NCBI RefSeq assembly: GCF_041904905.1
Contig: NZ_JAYRMI010000011.1
Span: 1-64,000, forward strand
DNA from: Zoogloea sp041904905
GTDB lineage: Bacteria > Pseudomonadota > Gammaproteobacteria > Burkholderiales > Rhodocyclaceae
DNA length: 64,000 nucleotides
Reading direction: 5' to 3'
The position numbers were made by a program, and so were the translations under genes. This document shows positions 55,772 to 63,753 of the stretch, piece by piece (position 1 is the stretch's first letter; every line of letters begins with the position of its first letter). Below the pieces are notes generated by a model. The model was given only the letters and a program-made list of their open reading frames with translations, did no database searches and was not told the DNA's origin.

Positions 55772-57579
55772 TGCGCATCCTCCTCATGGGTTTTGAGGTG
55801 GGCGCCGGGGTCGTCCCGGGCGGTGAGCTGGCGGGCTTCGGCCAGCGCGGCGTCGAGATCGAAGGCCGGCTCGAAATCCAGCGACACCAGCCGCCGTTCG
55901 TAGGCCGGGCGGAACTTCTGCAGGGTGTCGATCACCGGGTTCGGTGCCGCGCTGCCGAGGCCGCAGTGGCTGGCGTTCTTGAGCAGGCGGTCCAGCCATT
56001 CGATGTCGTTGAGGTCGGCCCGGGCGCCGTGGCCATCGGCCAGCTTGTCCATGAAGCCCTTGAGCAGCGAGGTGCCCACGCGGCACGGGGTGCAGAAGCC
56101 GCAGCTCTCGTGGGCGAAGAAGTGCACGAAGGCGCGGGCCACGTCGAAGAGATCGCGGGTGCCGTCGAAGATCATGAAGGCGCCGGCGGTGGGTACGTCT
56201 TCGTAGGCGATGTGGCGGTGGAACTCGTAGCTGGCGAGGCAGATGCCCGCCGCACCGCCCACCTGCACGGCCTGGGTGTCGCTGGCACCGCAGTCTTCGA
56301 GGATGCGGGCGATGGGCACGCCGAAGGGGTATTCGTAGATGCCGGGCGCGGCGCAGTCGCCGGAGATGGACAGCAGCTTGGTGCCGGTGGATTGGGCGGT
56401 GCCGGTGTCGGCGAAGGCTTCGCCGCCGTAGAGGGCGATGAGGCAGGTCTTGGCGTGGGTCTCGACGTTGTTCACCGCCGTCGGCCGGCCCAGGTAGCCC
56501 CTGGTGACCGGGAAGGGCGGGCGGATGCGGGGTGTGCCGCGCTTGCCTTCGAGGGATTCGATGAGCGCGGATTCTTCGCCGCACACGTAGGCGCCGGCGC
56601 CCAGGTGGATCTGGATGTCGAAGTCGAAGCCCGGCGTGCCGAGGATGGCGGTGCCGAGCAGCCCGGCCTCGCGCCGGCGGGCGAGCACGGCTTCGAGCTG
56701 CGGGCGCAGGTAGCGGTACTCGCCGCGCAGGTACAGAAAGCCTTCGCGGGCGCCGATGGCCCAGGCAGCGAGGCTCATGCCCTCGAAGACGAGATCGGCG
56801 TAGCTGTTGAGGAGCACGCGATCCTTGAAGGTGCCGGGCTCGCCTTCGTCGGCGTTGCACACGATGACCTTGTCGGCGCCCGGCGCGTTGCGGGCGCTCT
56901 CCCACTTCACCGCGGTCGCAAACCCGGCGCCGCCCCGTCCGCGCAGGCGCGAGGCGCGCATCTCGTCAAGCCAGCCGTCGCGGCCGCGGGCGATGGCGGC
57001 GCGCAGGGCGTCGCCCGGCGGCATCGGCAGGCCCAGCAGGGTGTCCTTGCGGCGGATGTTGTCGTCCACCCGGAAGTATTCGGCCGGCCACAGATCGAGC
57101 GGGCGCTGCTGGCGGATCAGTTCGGCGATCTCGTTGATGCGCCGGTGACTCAGTTGCCCGATGGCGAGCCCATTGACCAGCATCGCCGGGCCCTGGTCGC
57201 CCAGGCCGGTGCAGGAGGTGGTGGCCACGCTCACCAGACCGTCTTCCGACAGCTTGCCGGGCTCGACCCACAGCTTGCGGCACAGGGCGTCGAGCAGGCC
57301 GTCGTTGCCAAGCATGCGGTCGGTGATGTTGTCGGAGAACAGCACCCGGTAGCGCCCCACCGGCCGGGTGTACAGGAAGCTGTAGAAGCCGGCGACGCCT
57401 TCGACCCGGGCGCGGGGGATGCCGAGGGCGGCGGCGATGTGGGTGAGGGTGGGGGCCGGCAGCCAGCCGTCGATGTCCTGGGCGTCGATGAGGATCTGCA
57501 GCAGGCGGGTGGGGTTGTGCTGGTGTCGCTGCAGTACGCCGTCAAGCTCGACCGGCGCGGCGAGGGGGGAGGTGGGCAC
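55768..57579 (-). CDS. hoxF: NAD-linked hydrogenase diaphorase large subunit
   Basis: A 603-residue HoxF, which joins NuoE- and NuoF-like parts and transfers electrons to NAD. The NADH site is GRGGAGF (214-220), the FMN region CNADEGEPGTFKDR (241-254) and GAGAYVCGEESALIESLEGKRG. The 4Fe-4S ligands are C493, C496 and C499 (ESCGFCTPC) plus C539. The NuoE-like first 170 residues have only C100 and C123, fewer than the four needed for a normal 2Fe-2S cluster. The start is a GTG at 57579 with CAGGAG about 7 bases upstream. First gene of hoxFUYHW. Confidence 0.96.
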   Translation of the reverse strand: MPTSPLAAPVELDGVLQRHQHNPTRLLQILIDAQDIDGWLPAPTLTHIAAALGIPRARVEGVAGFYSFLYTRPVGRYRVLFSDNITDRMLGNDGLLDALCRKLWVEPGKLSEDGLVSVATTSCTGLGDQGPAMLVNGLAIGQLSHRRINEIAELIRQQRPLDLWPAEYFRVDDNIRRKDTLLGLPMPPGDALRAAIARGRDGWLDEMRASRLRGRGGAGFATAVKWESARNAPGADKVIVCNADEGEPGTFKDRVLLNSYADLVFEGMSLAAWAIGAREGFLYLRGEYRYLRPQLEAVLARRREAGLLGTAILGTPGFDFDIQIHLGAGAYVCGEESALIESLEGKRGTPRIRPPFPVTRGYLGRPTAVNNVETHAKTCLIALYGGEAFADTGTAQSTGTKLLSISGDCAAPGIYEYPFGVPIARILEDCGASDTQAVQVGGAAGICLASYEFHRHIAYEDVPTAGAFMIFDGTRDLFDVARAFVHFFAHESCGFCTPCRVGTSLLKGFMDKLADGHGARADLNDIEWLDRLLKNASHCGLGSAAPNPVIDTLQKFRPAYERRLVSLDFEPAFDLDAALAEARQLTARDDPGAHLKTHEEDAQ

Positions 57580-57634
57580 GGACGTCTCCTGCGGGAGTCA
57601 CGTCACGAGTATGCGCCGGGGGCGAGCGGCGTGT

Positions 57635-57648
57635 TTGAGCCAGATCAG
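57635..57648. promoter_or_regulatory. FNR/Anr-like box upstream of hoxF
   Basis: TTGAGCCAGATCAG matches the TTGAT-N4-ATCAA consensus at 8 of 10 fixed positions, centred 62 bases upstream of the hoxF start codon. Low-oxygen control of this hydrogenase would make sense. The match is imperfect and could be chance. The other 69 bases up to the MFS stop show no clear sigma-54 or sigma-70 promoter. Confidence 0.35.
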
Positions 57649-57662
57649 AAGTTGCTGCAGGA

Positions 57663-58883
57663 TCAGGTGTTTACGCTGCGCCGCAGCAATCGGAGCTGGG
57701 GGAAGACGCGAGGGCTTGCGGCGGCCACCAGGAGGGTGACGAGGCCGCCGCCGACCACCGCAGCCACCGGCCCGGCCAGCGCCGCGAGGAGGCCGGATTC
57801 CAGCGCGCCCAGCTCGTTGGACGAGCTGATGAAGACCCGATTCACGGCGCCCACCCGGCCGCGCAGGGCGTCCGGCGTGGCCTGCTGGATCACCGTCTGG
57901 CGGATCACCACGCTGATGCTGTCGAGCCCGCCCAGGAGCGCCAGCGCCGCCAGTGACAGGGGGAAGGACGTGGACAGCCCGAAGACGATGGTCATCAGCC
58001 CGAAGCCGCCCACTGCGCCGAGGAACAGCCGGGCGTCCAGCGCCACCCCGAAGCGGGCGATCAGCAGCCCGGCGGTGGCGGCGCCCACGGCGGGCGCGGT
58101 GCTGAGGATGCCCAGCCCGGCGGGGCCGACCTGCAGGATGTCCTTGGCGTAGATCGGGAGCAGCGCTACCGCGCCGCCAAACAGCACGGCCACCAGGTCG
58201 ACGCTCATCACCGCCAGCAGCAGGCGGGTGCGCCAGACGTGGGTGAAGCCGGCCAGCACTTCGGCCAGCCGTCCGGCGCCGCCGGTGGCGGGCTGGCCCC
58301 GGGAGCGCTGGCGGATCGCCAGCGTGGCGGCGAGGGCGACGAGGGTGAGCGCGCAGTTGGCGGCGTGGATCGGCAGGGCCGAATGGAAGGCGGCGAGCAC
58401 CATGCCGGCCACCGCCGGGGCGGCCATCGATGCGACCTGGTGCAGCGACGACGCCAGCGCGATGCCGGGCGCGAGCTGGCCCGGAGGGACCAGCGCGGGC
58501 ATCAGCGCGTCCCGCGCGGGGCGGTTGAGGATCTGGGCGCAGCCGGAGACGACGAGCGCGGCGTAGGTCCAGCCCACGCCCAACTGCAGCCCGGCGGCCA
58601 GCGCCAGCAGCAGGGTGGCGCCGGCGGTGAGGACGAGGCTGGCGACGATCACCCGGCGCCGCTCGAAGCGGTCGGCCACATGCCCGGCGGGCAGGAAGAA
58701 GATCAGGATCGGCAGGAACTGGGCGACGCCGACGAGGCCCAGGGCCATCGGCGAGCCGGTCTGCTCATACACCGACCAGCCCACCGCCACGCCCTGCCCG
58801 AAGTGGACGACGGCGCCGATGACGCTGATGAGCAGGTAGAGCTTGAAATCACGGGGCAGGCCCGGGCGTGGATTGGGACTCAC
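57663..58883 (-). CDS. MFS transporter (EntS/MFS_3 type)
   Basis: A 406-residue exporter with twelve helices. It begins FKLYLLISVIGAVVHFGQGVAVGWSVYEQTGS and has the MFS_3 loop AGHVADRFERRRVIVASL, then FGLSTSFPLSLAALALLGGLDSISVVIRQTVIQ and LRGRVGAVNRVFISSSNELGA in the second half. The last two features are typical of EntS-like exporters. No ATG suits it; the GTG at 58883 lies 4 bases after the C-S lyase stop. The substrate is unknown. It is upstream of hoxF on the same strand with an 83-base gap. Confidence 0.88.
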   Translation of the reverse strand: MSPNPRPGLPRDFKLYLLISVIGAVVHFGQGVAVGWSVYEQTGSPMALGLVGVAQFLPILIFFLPAGHVADRFERRRVIVASLVLTAGATLLLALAAGLQLGVGWTYAALVVSGCAQILNRPARDALMPALVPPGQLAPGIALASSLHQVASMAAPAVAGMVLAAFHSALPIHAANCALTLVALAATLAIRQRSRGQPATGGAGRLAEVLAGFTHVWRTRLLLAVMSVDLVAVLFGGAVALLPIYAKDILQVGPAGLGILSTAPAVGAATAGLLIARFGVALDARLFLGAVGGFGLMTIVFGLSTSFPLSLAALALLGGLDSISVVIRQTVIQQATPDALRGRVGAVNRVFISSSNELGALESGLLAALAGPVAAVVGGGLVTLLVAAASPRVFPQLRLLRRSVNT

Positions 58884-58887
58884 CGCG

Positions 58888-60039
58888 TCAGGCCACCGCG
58901 CGGGCGATGCGGGCGAGGCCTTCTTCCAGCCGACTCGGCGGGCAGCCGAAGTTGAGCCGCACGAAGCCCGGCAGGCCGAAGTCCTTGCCGTCGGAGAGGC
59001 CGACGCCGTGGGCCTCGAAGTGCGCCGCGGCGTTGGGGATGCCGCGGGCCTGGAGGAAATCCCGGCAGTCGATCCAGGCGAGGTAGGTGGCCTCGACCGG
59101 TGTGGTGGAAAGGCCCGGCAGGGCATTGATTGCTTCGACCACCCGCGCGGCGTTGGCCCGCAGGGTGTCGATGAGGGCCTCGCGCCAGGGGCCGGCGTGC
59201 CGGTAGGCGGCCTCGGTGGCGGTGAGACCGAGCACGTTCACGTGGGGCACGATGCCGGCCATGGCGCGCTTGTAGCGGGCGCGGAGCGCGGCGTCGGGGA
59301 TGATCGCGAAGGCGCAGTAGAGGGCAGGGATGTTCCAGGTCTTGGAGGGTGCCATCAGGGTGACGGTGCGCCGGGCGACGGCCTCGTCCAGCGCGGCGAT
59401 GGGGAGGTGGGGCGTGGCCGGGTCGAGCACCAGGCCGCAGTGGATCTCGTCGGAGCAGACGACGAGGTCGTGGCGTTCGGCCAGCTGAGCGATGCGGGTC
59501 AGCTCATCCCGGCTGAACGCGCGGCCCACCGGGTTGTGCGGGTTGCACAGCATGAAGAGGCGCACGCCGTCGGCCACGGCCGCTTCGGTGCGGGACCAGT
59601 CCCACTCCCAGCGGCGGCCGTGCTGTACCAGCGGGGTGGTGACGAGGCGGCGATCCGAGTGGGCCGGGGCGTGGAGGAAGGGCGGGTACACCGGCGTGGC
59701 GGTGAAGATGCCGTCGCCGGGCTGGCCCACCGCGCGGGCGGCGACGTTGAAGCCGGTGACGACGCCCGGCAGCCACACCAGCCAGTCGGGCTCGATGCGC
59801 CAGCCGTGGTCGCGGGCGATGCCTTCGACGACGGCCTCGAGCACCGAGGGCCACGGGTCGGCGTAGCCGAACACGCCGTGGTCGAGGCGGGTGCGCAGGG
59901 CGTCGAGCACCGGGGGCGGGGCGGCGAAATCCATGTCGGCGACCCACATGGGGATCACGTCCCGGCCGGCGTAGCGGCGCCACTTGATGCTGTCGGAGCC
60001 GGCACGGTCGGGGCCGGAGGAGAAGTCGAAGGTGCTCAC
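58888..60039 (-). CDS. PLP-dependent C-S lyase (MalY/PatB type)
   Basis: A 383-residue fold-type I aminotransferase-like enzyme. The PLP lysine is K233 in MAPSKTWNIPAL, and the cofactor site includes NPHNPVGR, SDEIHCGLV and the PGVVTGFN segment. The opening RRYAGRDVIPMWVADMDF is the hallmark of MalY/PatB cystathionine beta-lyases, which cleave C-S bonds of cystathionine or cysteine conjugates. It lies 94 bases downstream of cysK on the same strand, which suggests a link with cysteine metabolism; the MFS gene follows by 4 bases. Confidence 0.92.
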   Translation of the reverse strand: MSTFDFSSGPDRAGSDSIKWRRYAGRDVIPMWVADMDFAAPPPVLDALRTRLDHGVFGYADPWPSVLEAVVEGIARDHGWRIEPDWLVWLPGVVTGFNVAARAVGQPGDGIFTATPVYPPFLHAPAHSDRRLVTTPLVQHGRRWEWDWSRTEAAVADGVRLFMLCNPHNPVGRAFSRDELTRIAQLAERHDLVVCSDEIHCGLVLDPATPHLPIAALDEAVARRTVTLMAPSKTWNIPALYCAFAIIPDAALRARYKRAMAGIVPHVNVLGLTATEAAYRHAGPWREALIDTLRANAARVVEAINALPGLSTTPVEATYLAWIDCRDFLQARGIPNAAAHFEAHGVGLSDGKDFGLPGFVRLNFGCPPSRLEEGLARIARAVA

Positions 60040-60081
60040 GCGGGGTTCTGCCGGAGGACGAAAGGGGGCCAGTGTAAACGG

Positions 60082-60117
60082 CCCGCGGGGGCGGACGCGA
60101 ACGCCAGCCCCCGCGGG
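60082..60117 (-). terminator. GC-rich hairpin after cysK
   Basis: A perfect 11-bp stem (CCCGCGGGGGC with GCCCCCGCGGG) around a 14-base loop, 16 bases past the cysK stop and 43 bases before the C-S lyase start. No T-tract is present, so partial termination or mRNA protection is more likely than a full stop. Confidence 0.5.
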
Positions 60118-60133
60118 TGGATGCGCGACGCGC

Positions 60134-61066
60134 TCAGACTTCCAGGTGCTGGAACAGCACGGTGGAGAGGTAGCGCTCGCCGAAGGACGGGATGATGACC
60201 ACGATCAGCTTGCCGGCGTTCTCGGGGCGCTCGGCTACCTGCAGGGCGGCCCACACGGCGGCGCCGGAAGAGATGCCCACCAGCAGGCCCTCTTCCTTCG
60301 CCAGGCGGCGGGCGGTGTCGAGGGCGTCGTCGTTGGGCGCCTGCACGATCTCGTCGTACACCTGGGTGTTGAGGATGCCCGGCACGAAGCCGGCGCCGAT
60401 GCCCTGGATCGGGTGCGGGCCGCGCGCGCCACCCGACAGCACCGGGCTGGCGGCGGGCTCGACAGCCACCACCTTGACGCCCGGCTTCTTCGCCTTGAGG
60501 GCCTCGCCCACGCCGGTGACGGTGCCGCCGGTGCCCACGCCGGCCACGAAGATGTCCACCTGACCGTCGGTGTCGGCCCAGATCTCCTCGGCGGTGGTGG
60601 CCCGGTGGATGGCCGGGTTGGCGGGGTTCTCGAACTGCTGCGGGATGAGGTAGCGGCTGTCGGCGGCGGCGAGTTCTTCGGCCTTCTTGACCGCGCCGGG
60701 CATGCCTTCGGGGCCGGGGGTGAGGATCAGCTCGGCGCCGTAGGCCTTGAGCAGCAGCTTGCGTTCGCGGCTCATGGTTTCGGGCATCACGAAGGCGCAC
60801 TTGTAGCCGCGGGCGGCGCACACCATGGCGAGGCCGATCCCGGTGTTGCCGGAGGTGGGTTCGAGGATGACCGTGTCCGGCCCGATCTGGCCGGCGGCTT
60901 CGGCGGCGTCGAGCATGGCCACGGCGATGCGGTCCTTCACGCTATGGGCCGGGTTGAAGAACTCCAGCTTGAGGGCGACGGTGGCGCCGCTGGCGGGGGC
61001 CAGACGGTTGAGTTTGACCAGCGGGGTCTTGCCGACCAGCTCGGCGACGTTGTTGGCGATGCGCAT
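60134..61066 (-). CDS. cysK: cysteine synthase A (O-acetylserine sulfhydrylase)
   Basis: A 310-residue CysK, which makes cysteine from O-acetylserine and sulfide. The PLP lysine is K44 in NPAHSVKDRIA, the substrate loop TSGNTG covers 71-76, and the phosphate-binding GVGTGGTVTGVG segment is near residue 175-186. The ATG at 61066 is preferred over the upstream one because GAAGGAG lies 8 bases before it and the family starts MRIANNV. The upstream region carries an FNR-like box and an adjacent inverted repeat. Confidence 0.96.
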   Translation of the reverse strand: MRIANNVAELVGKTPLVKLNRLAPASGATVALKLEFFNPAHSVKDRIAVAMLDAAEAAGQIGPDTVILEPTSGNTGIGLAMVCAARGYKCAFVMPETMSRERKLLLKAYGAELILTPGPEGMPGAVKKAEELAAADSRYLIPQQFENPANPAIHRATTAEEIWADTDGQVDIFVAGVGTGGTVTGVGEALKAKKPGVKVVAVEPAASPVLSGGARGPHPIQGIGAGFVPGILNTQVYDEIVQAPNDDALDTARRLAKEEGLLVGISSGAAVWAALQVAERPENAGKLIVVIIPSFGERYLSTVLFQHLEV

Positions 61067-61103
61067 GGTGGTTCTCCTTCCCGGAATGGCGTTCAATCAC
61101 TAA

Positions 61104-61119
61104 TTAATTCTAGAACTAA
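61104..61119. promoter_or_regulatory. inverted repeat TTAATTCTAGAACTAA upstream of cysK
   Basis: A 16-bp dyad in which seven of eight base pairs match across the centre. It lies 38-53 bases upstream of the cysK start codon and abuts the FNR-like box. It sits in the only AT-rich patch of this area and could bind a MarR-, Rrf2- or LysR-type regulator; the protein is unknown. Confidence 0.4.
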
Positions 61120-61133
61120 TTGATCTAGGTCAA
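61120..61133. promoter_or_regulatory. FNR/Anr/Dnr-like box upstream of cysK
   Basis: TTGATCTAGGTCAA matches the TTGAT-N4-ATCAA consensus at 9 of 10 fixed positions, 54-67 bases upstream of the cysK start codon on the other strand. This suggests oxygen- or NO-linked control of cysteine synthesis. The dyad at 61104-61119 lies right beside it. Confidence 0.5.
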
Positions 61134-61172
61134 TAGCTGAAATTGGAATAAGCAAAGCACGGGTTGTCGCGA

Positions 61173-61658
61173 TCAGAGCCGGCGGATCTTGTCGAGCAGG
61201 GCCGTGGTGGAGCGTTGATGCTCGAAGGGGATGGAGTGCACGCTGCCGCCCCGGGCGAGGGTCTCGGGGGCGCCCACGATGCGCTCCACCGGCCAGTCGC
61301 CGCCCTTGACCAGCACGTCGGGCTGGCAGTCGAGGATGCGGGCGATGGGGGTGTCCTCGTCGAACCAGGTGACCAGATCGACGCAGCCGAGGGCCGCCAT
61401 CACCGCCAGGCGGTCTTCGAGGGGGTTGATCGGGCGGTCGTCGCCCTTGCCCTGGCGGCGCACCGAGGCGTCGCTGTTGAGGGCGACCACCATCGCGGCG
61501 CCCAGGGCGCGGGCCTGCCCCAGATAGGTGACGTGGCCCCGGTGCAGGATGTCGAAGCAGCCGTTGGTGAACACCAGCGGCCGTGGCAGGCGGGCCACCC
61601 GGGCGGCAAGCCGGTCGGGCGGGCAGAGCTTGGATTCGAAGTCGGGGGCGGGGTACAT
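61173..61658 (-). CDS. rfaE2: D-glycero-beta-D-manno-heptose 1-phosphate adenylyltransferase
   Basis: A 161-residue nucleotidyltransferase that makes ADP-heptose for lipopolysaccharide core. It is the stand-alone second domain of HldE: VFTNGCFDILHRGHV with the HxGH catalytic motif (H39, H42), then NSDASVRRQGKGDDRPINPLEDR and the DVLVKGGDW loop. The sugar-kinase first domain is not encoded here and must lie elsewhere. The ATG at 61658 fits the family; the longer frame runs into non-coding sequence. It follows clsB by 69 bases on the same strand. Confidence 0.93.
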   Translation of the reverse strand: MYPAPDFESKLCPPDRLAARVARLPRPLVFTNGCFDILHRGHVTYLGQARALGAAMVVALNSDASVRRQGKGDDRPINPLEDRLAVMAALGCVDLVTWFDEDTPIARILDCQPDVLVKGGDWPVERIVGAPETLARGGSVHSIPFEHQRSTTALLDKIRRL

Positions 61659-61727
61659 GACGGGGTGTGAGGAGTGGAGTGGGGGGATTTTCCCACTTCC
61701 CACGCCCTATTTCCTGTTTCCCGCAGC

Positions 61728-62894
61728 TCAGTGCCGGCCGCCGTAGCCAGCGAGGCCGATCATCAGCCGCACCAGGCCATAGGCGAGCCAGTTGACCAGC
61801 CGTTGCAGGCGCGGGCCGCGTTGCCAGTCGGCGGCGGAGATCTCGTGGCTGCCGTCCCGCATCACCCGCTCGAGGCGGCGGTGGAGATCGCCGGCGAAGC
61901 GGCTGTCGCGCACCACCACGTTGGCTTCGCGGGCCAGCAGCAAGCTGAAGGGGTCGATGTTGGACGAGCCGACGGTGGCCCAGCGTCCATCCATCACCGC
62001 CACCTTGGCGTGGAGGTGGCTGCGGTGGTATTCGAAGATCCGCACGCCGCCGGCCAGCAGTTGCCCGTACATCGCCCGGGTGGCGCGTTGCTGGAGCGGG
62101 TGGTCGGTCCAGCCCTGGGTGATGAGGGTGACGCTCACCCCGCGCCGGGCGGCGGCCAGCAGCGCCTGGCGGAAGCGGCGGCCGGGCAGGAAGTAGGCGT
62201 TGGCGAGGACCACGTCGCGGCGCGCGGCGGCCAGCGCCAGCAGGTAGGCGTCCTCGATGTCGTGGCGGTGGCGGATGTTGTCGCGGATCAGGAAGCCGGC
62301 TTCCACGTCGCCGCAGGGCAGCGGGCAGGCGGGCGGGCTGCCGGTGAGGCGTAGGCGGCGGCGGAACGAGGCCCAGGCGACCAGCTCCCACACATGGGCG
62401 ACGGTGCGGTGGATGGGCCCCAGCAGCGGGCCCTGGATGCGCACCGAGAAATCCTGGCGCGGGGTGGCGAGGTCGGGGTCGTCGTGGTTGTAGTCGCTGA
62501 TGATGTTGATGCCGCCGACGAAGGCGATGTGGCCGTCGATCACCGCCAGCTTGCGGTGCAGCCGACGCAGGCGGTGGCGCTGGAGCGAGAGGGCGGCCAT
62601 CTCGCGGCGGTAGATCAGCACGTTCACGCCGGCGGCGACCAGGTCGTCCATCAGCGCGGCGACGAACTCGCGCCCGCCGAAGCCATCCACCAGCAGGCGC
62701 ACGGCCACCCCGCGGGCGGCGGCCCGGCTCAGGGCGGCGGCGATGCGGTGGCCGGTCTCGTCGTCGGCGAAGATGTAGGTCTCGAGGAAGACCTCGCGCC
62801 CGGCGCCGTCGATGGCGGCTTCGAGGGCGGGGAAGAACTCTGCCCCGTTCTCCAGCAGCGTGAGGGCGTTGCCGGGCAGCCAGTCGACGTTCAT
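61728..62894 (-). CDS. clsB: cardiolipin synthase B
   Basis: A 388-residue phospholipase D-family enzyme with two HxKxxxxD motifs: H113/K115/D120 in LHRKLAVID and H295/K297/D302 in LHAKVAVMD. The short N-terminus has no transmembrane pair, as in ClsB (YbhO) and unlike ClsA. It joins phosphatidylglycerol units into cardiolipin. The start overlaps the stop of the nuclease-like gene in ATGA, matching the E. coli clsB-ybhP pairing. Confidence 0.92.
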   Translation of the reverse strand: MNVDWLPGNALTLLENGAEFFPALEAAIDGAGREVFLETYIFADDETGHRIAAALSRAAARGVAVRLLVDGFGGREFVAALMDDLVAAGVNVLIYRREMAALSLQRHRLRRLHRKLAVIDGHIAFVGGINIISDYNHDDPDLATPRQDFSVRIQGPLLGPIHRTVAHVWELVAWASFRRRLRLTGSPPACPLPCGDVEAGFLIRDNIRHRHDIEDAYLLALAAARRDVVLANAYFLPGRRFRQALLAAARRGVSVTLITQGWTDHPLQQRATRAMYGQLLAGGVRIFEYHRSHLHAKVAVMDGRWATVGSSNIDPFSLLLAREANVVVRDSRFAGDLHRRLERVMRDGSHEISAADWQRGPRLQRLVNWLAYGLVRLMIGLAGYGGRH

Positions 62895-63640
62895 TGCGGC
62901 CGCAGCTGGGCGGTCAGCGCCGCGTGGTCGGAGATGCGGCTCCAGGGCGGGCCGTAGTGGACTTCGGCCTTATCCACCGCAAAGCCGCGCACGTAGATGC
63001 GGTCCAGGCGCAGCACCGGCAGGGTGCTGGGAAAGCTGCGCGCCGGCCGGCCGCGGATCGACACGAAGGCTTCGGTGACGCCGAGCTGGTCGGTGAGGCA
63101 GTCGTCGGCGTGGTTGCGCCAGTCGTTGAAGTCGCCGGCGATGATGATCGGCGCGCCGTCGGGGGCAAGGGCGTCGAGGCGCTCGACCAGCGCCGCCATC
63201 TGGCGCCGCCGGCTGCCGGCGGTGAGGCCCAGATGCACGCACACGCAGTGCACGGGGCTGACCACGCCATCGACCTGGATCTCGCAGTGGAGCAGGCCGC
63301 GGCTCTCGAAGCGGTGGTCGGAGACGTCCTGGTTGGCCTGGGAGAGGATGGGGTGGCGGCTCAGGATGGCGTTGCCGTGGTGGCCGTGGTCATAGATGGC
63401 GTTGCCGCCGTAGGCTGTTTGGTGCCACATGTCGCGGGCGAGGAATTCGTGCTGGGGCTGGCCGGGCCAGTTGGGGTGACGCTGGGCGTGGCGCAGGTGC
63501 ATGCCCTGGACTTCCTGCAGGAAGACGACGTCGGCCCCCAGCAGGCGCAGACGATCCCGCAGGTCGTGGATGGCGAGGCGCCGGTTGAACTGGGAAAAAC
63601 CCTTGTGGATGTTGTAGGTGCAGATGCGCAGGGTGCTCAT
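62891..63640 (-). CDS. endonuclease/exonuclease/phosphatase-family protein (YbhP-like)
   Basis: A 249-residue EEP-fold phosphodiesterase. Catalytic segments are CTYNIHKG, VFLQEVQG, GDFNDWRN with Asp and Asn, and the terminal SDHAAL with the active-site His. Family members cut phosphodiester or phosphoester bonds in nucleic acids or lipids. It overlaps clsB by 4 bases, so a lipid-linked role is plausible, as suggested for YbhP. The start at 63640 gives normal length. Confidence 0.92.
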   Translation of the reverse strand: MSTLRICTYNIHKGFSQFNRRLAIHDLRDRLRLLGADVVFLQEVQGMHLRHAQRHPNWPGQPQHEFLARDMWHQTAYGGNAIYDHGHHGNAILSRHPILSQANQDVSDHRFESRGLLHCEIQVDGVVSPVHCVCVHLGLTAGSRRRQMAALVERLDALAPDGAPIIIAGDFNDWRNHADDCLTDQLGVTEAFVSIRGRPARSFPSTLPVLRLDRIYVRGFAVDKAEVHYGPPWSRISDHAALTAQLRPQ

Positions 63641-63704
63641 CGAATCTCCCGTTTTTCTTCATTCTGCGCGTTCGGGGCGGCTTTGGCACGCCCGGCGCAC
63701 CCGT

Positions 63705-63730
63705 GAAAACGGCGCCCGCAGGCGCCGTCT
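63705..63730 (-). terminator. intrinsic terminator of nadA
   Basis: On the minus strand, an 8-bp stem (ACGGCGCC with GGCGCCGT, loop TGCG), flanked by AAG and TTTTC, lies 26 bases past the nadA stop. The T run follows the right arm directly. A clear factor-independent terminator. Confidence 0.88.
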
Positions 63731-63753
63731 TGAGGGCTGGGGCCGGGCACGCG

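Noticed and set aside
57580..57662. Sigma-54 promoter of the hox operon
   Set aside because: A TGGC..GC candidate exists on the minus strand but the GG-to-GC spacing is one base short of the required distance.
55771..58152. 793-codon plus frame opposite hoxF
   Set aside because: Shadow of hoxF and the MFS gene; Gly/Val/Asp-rich with no domain.
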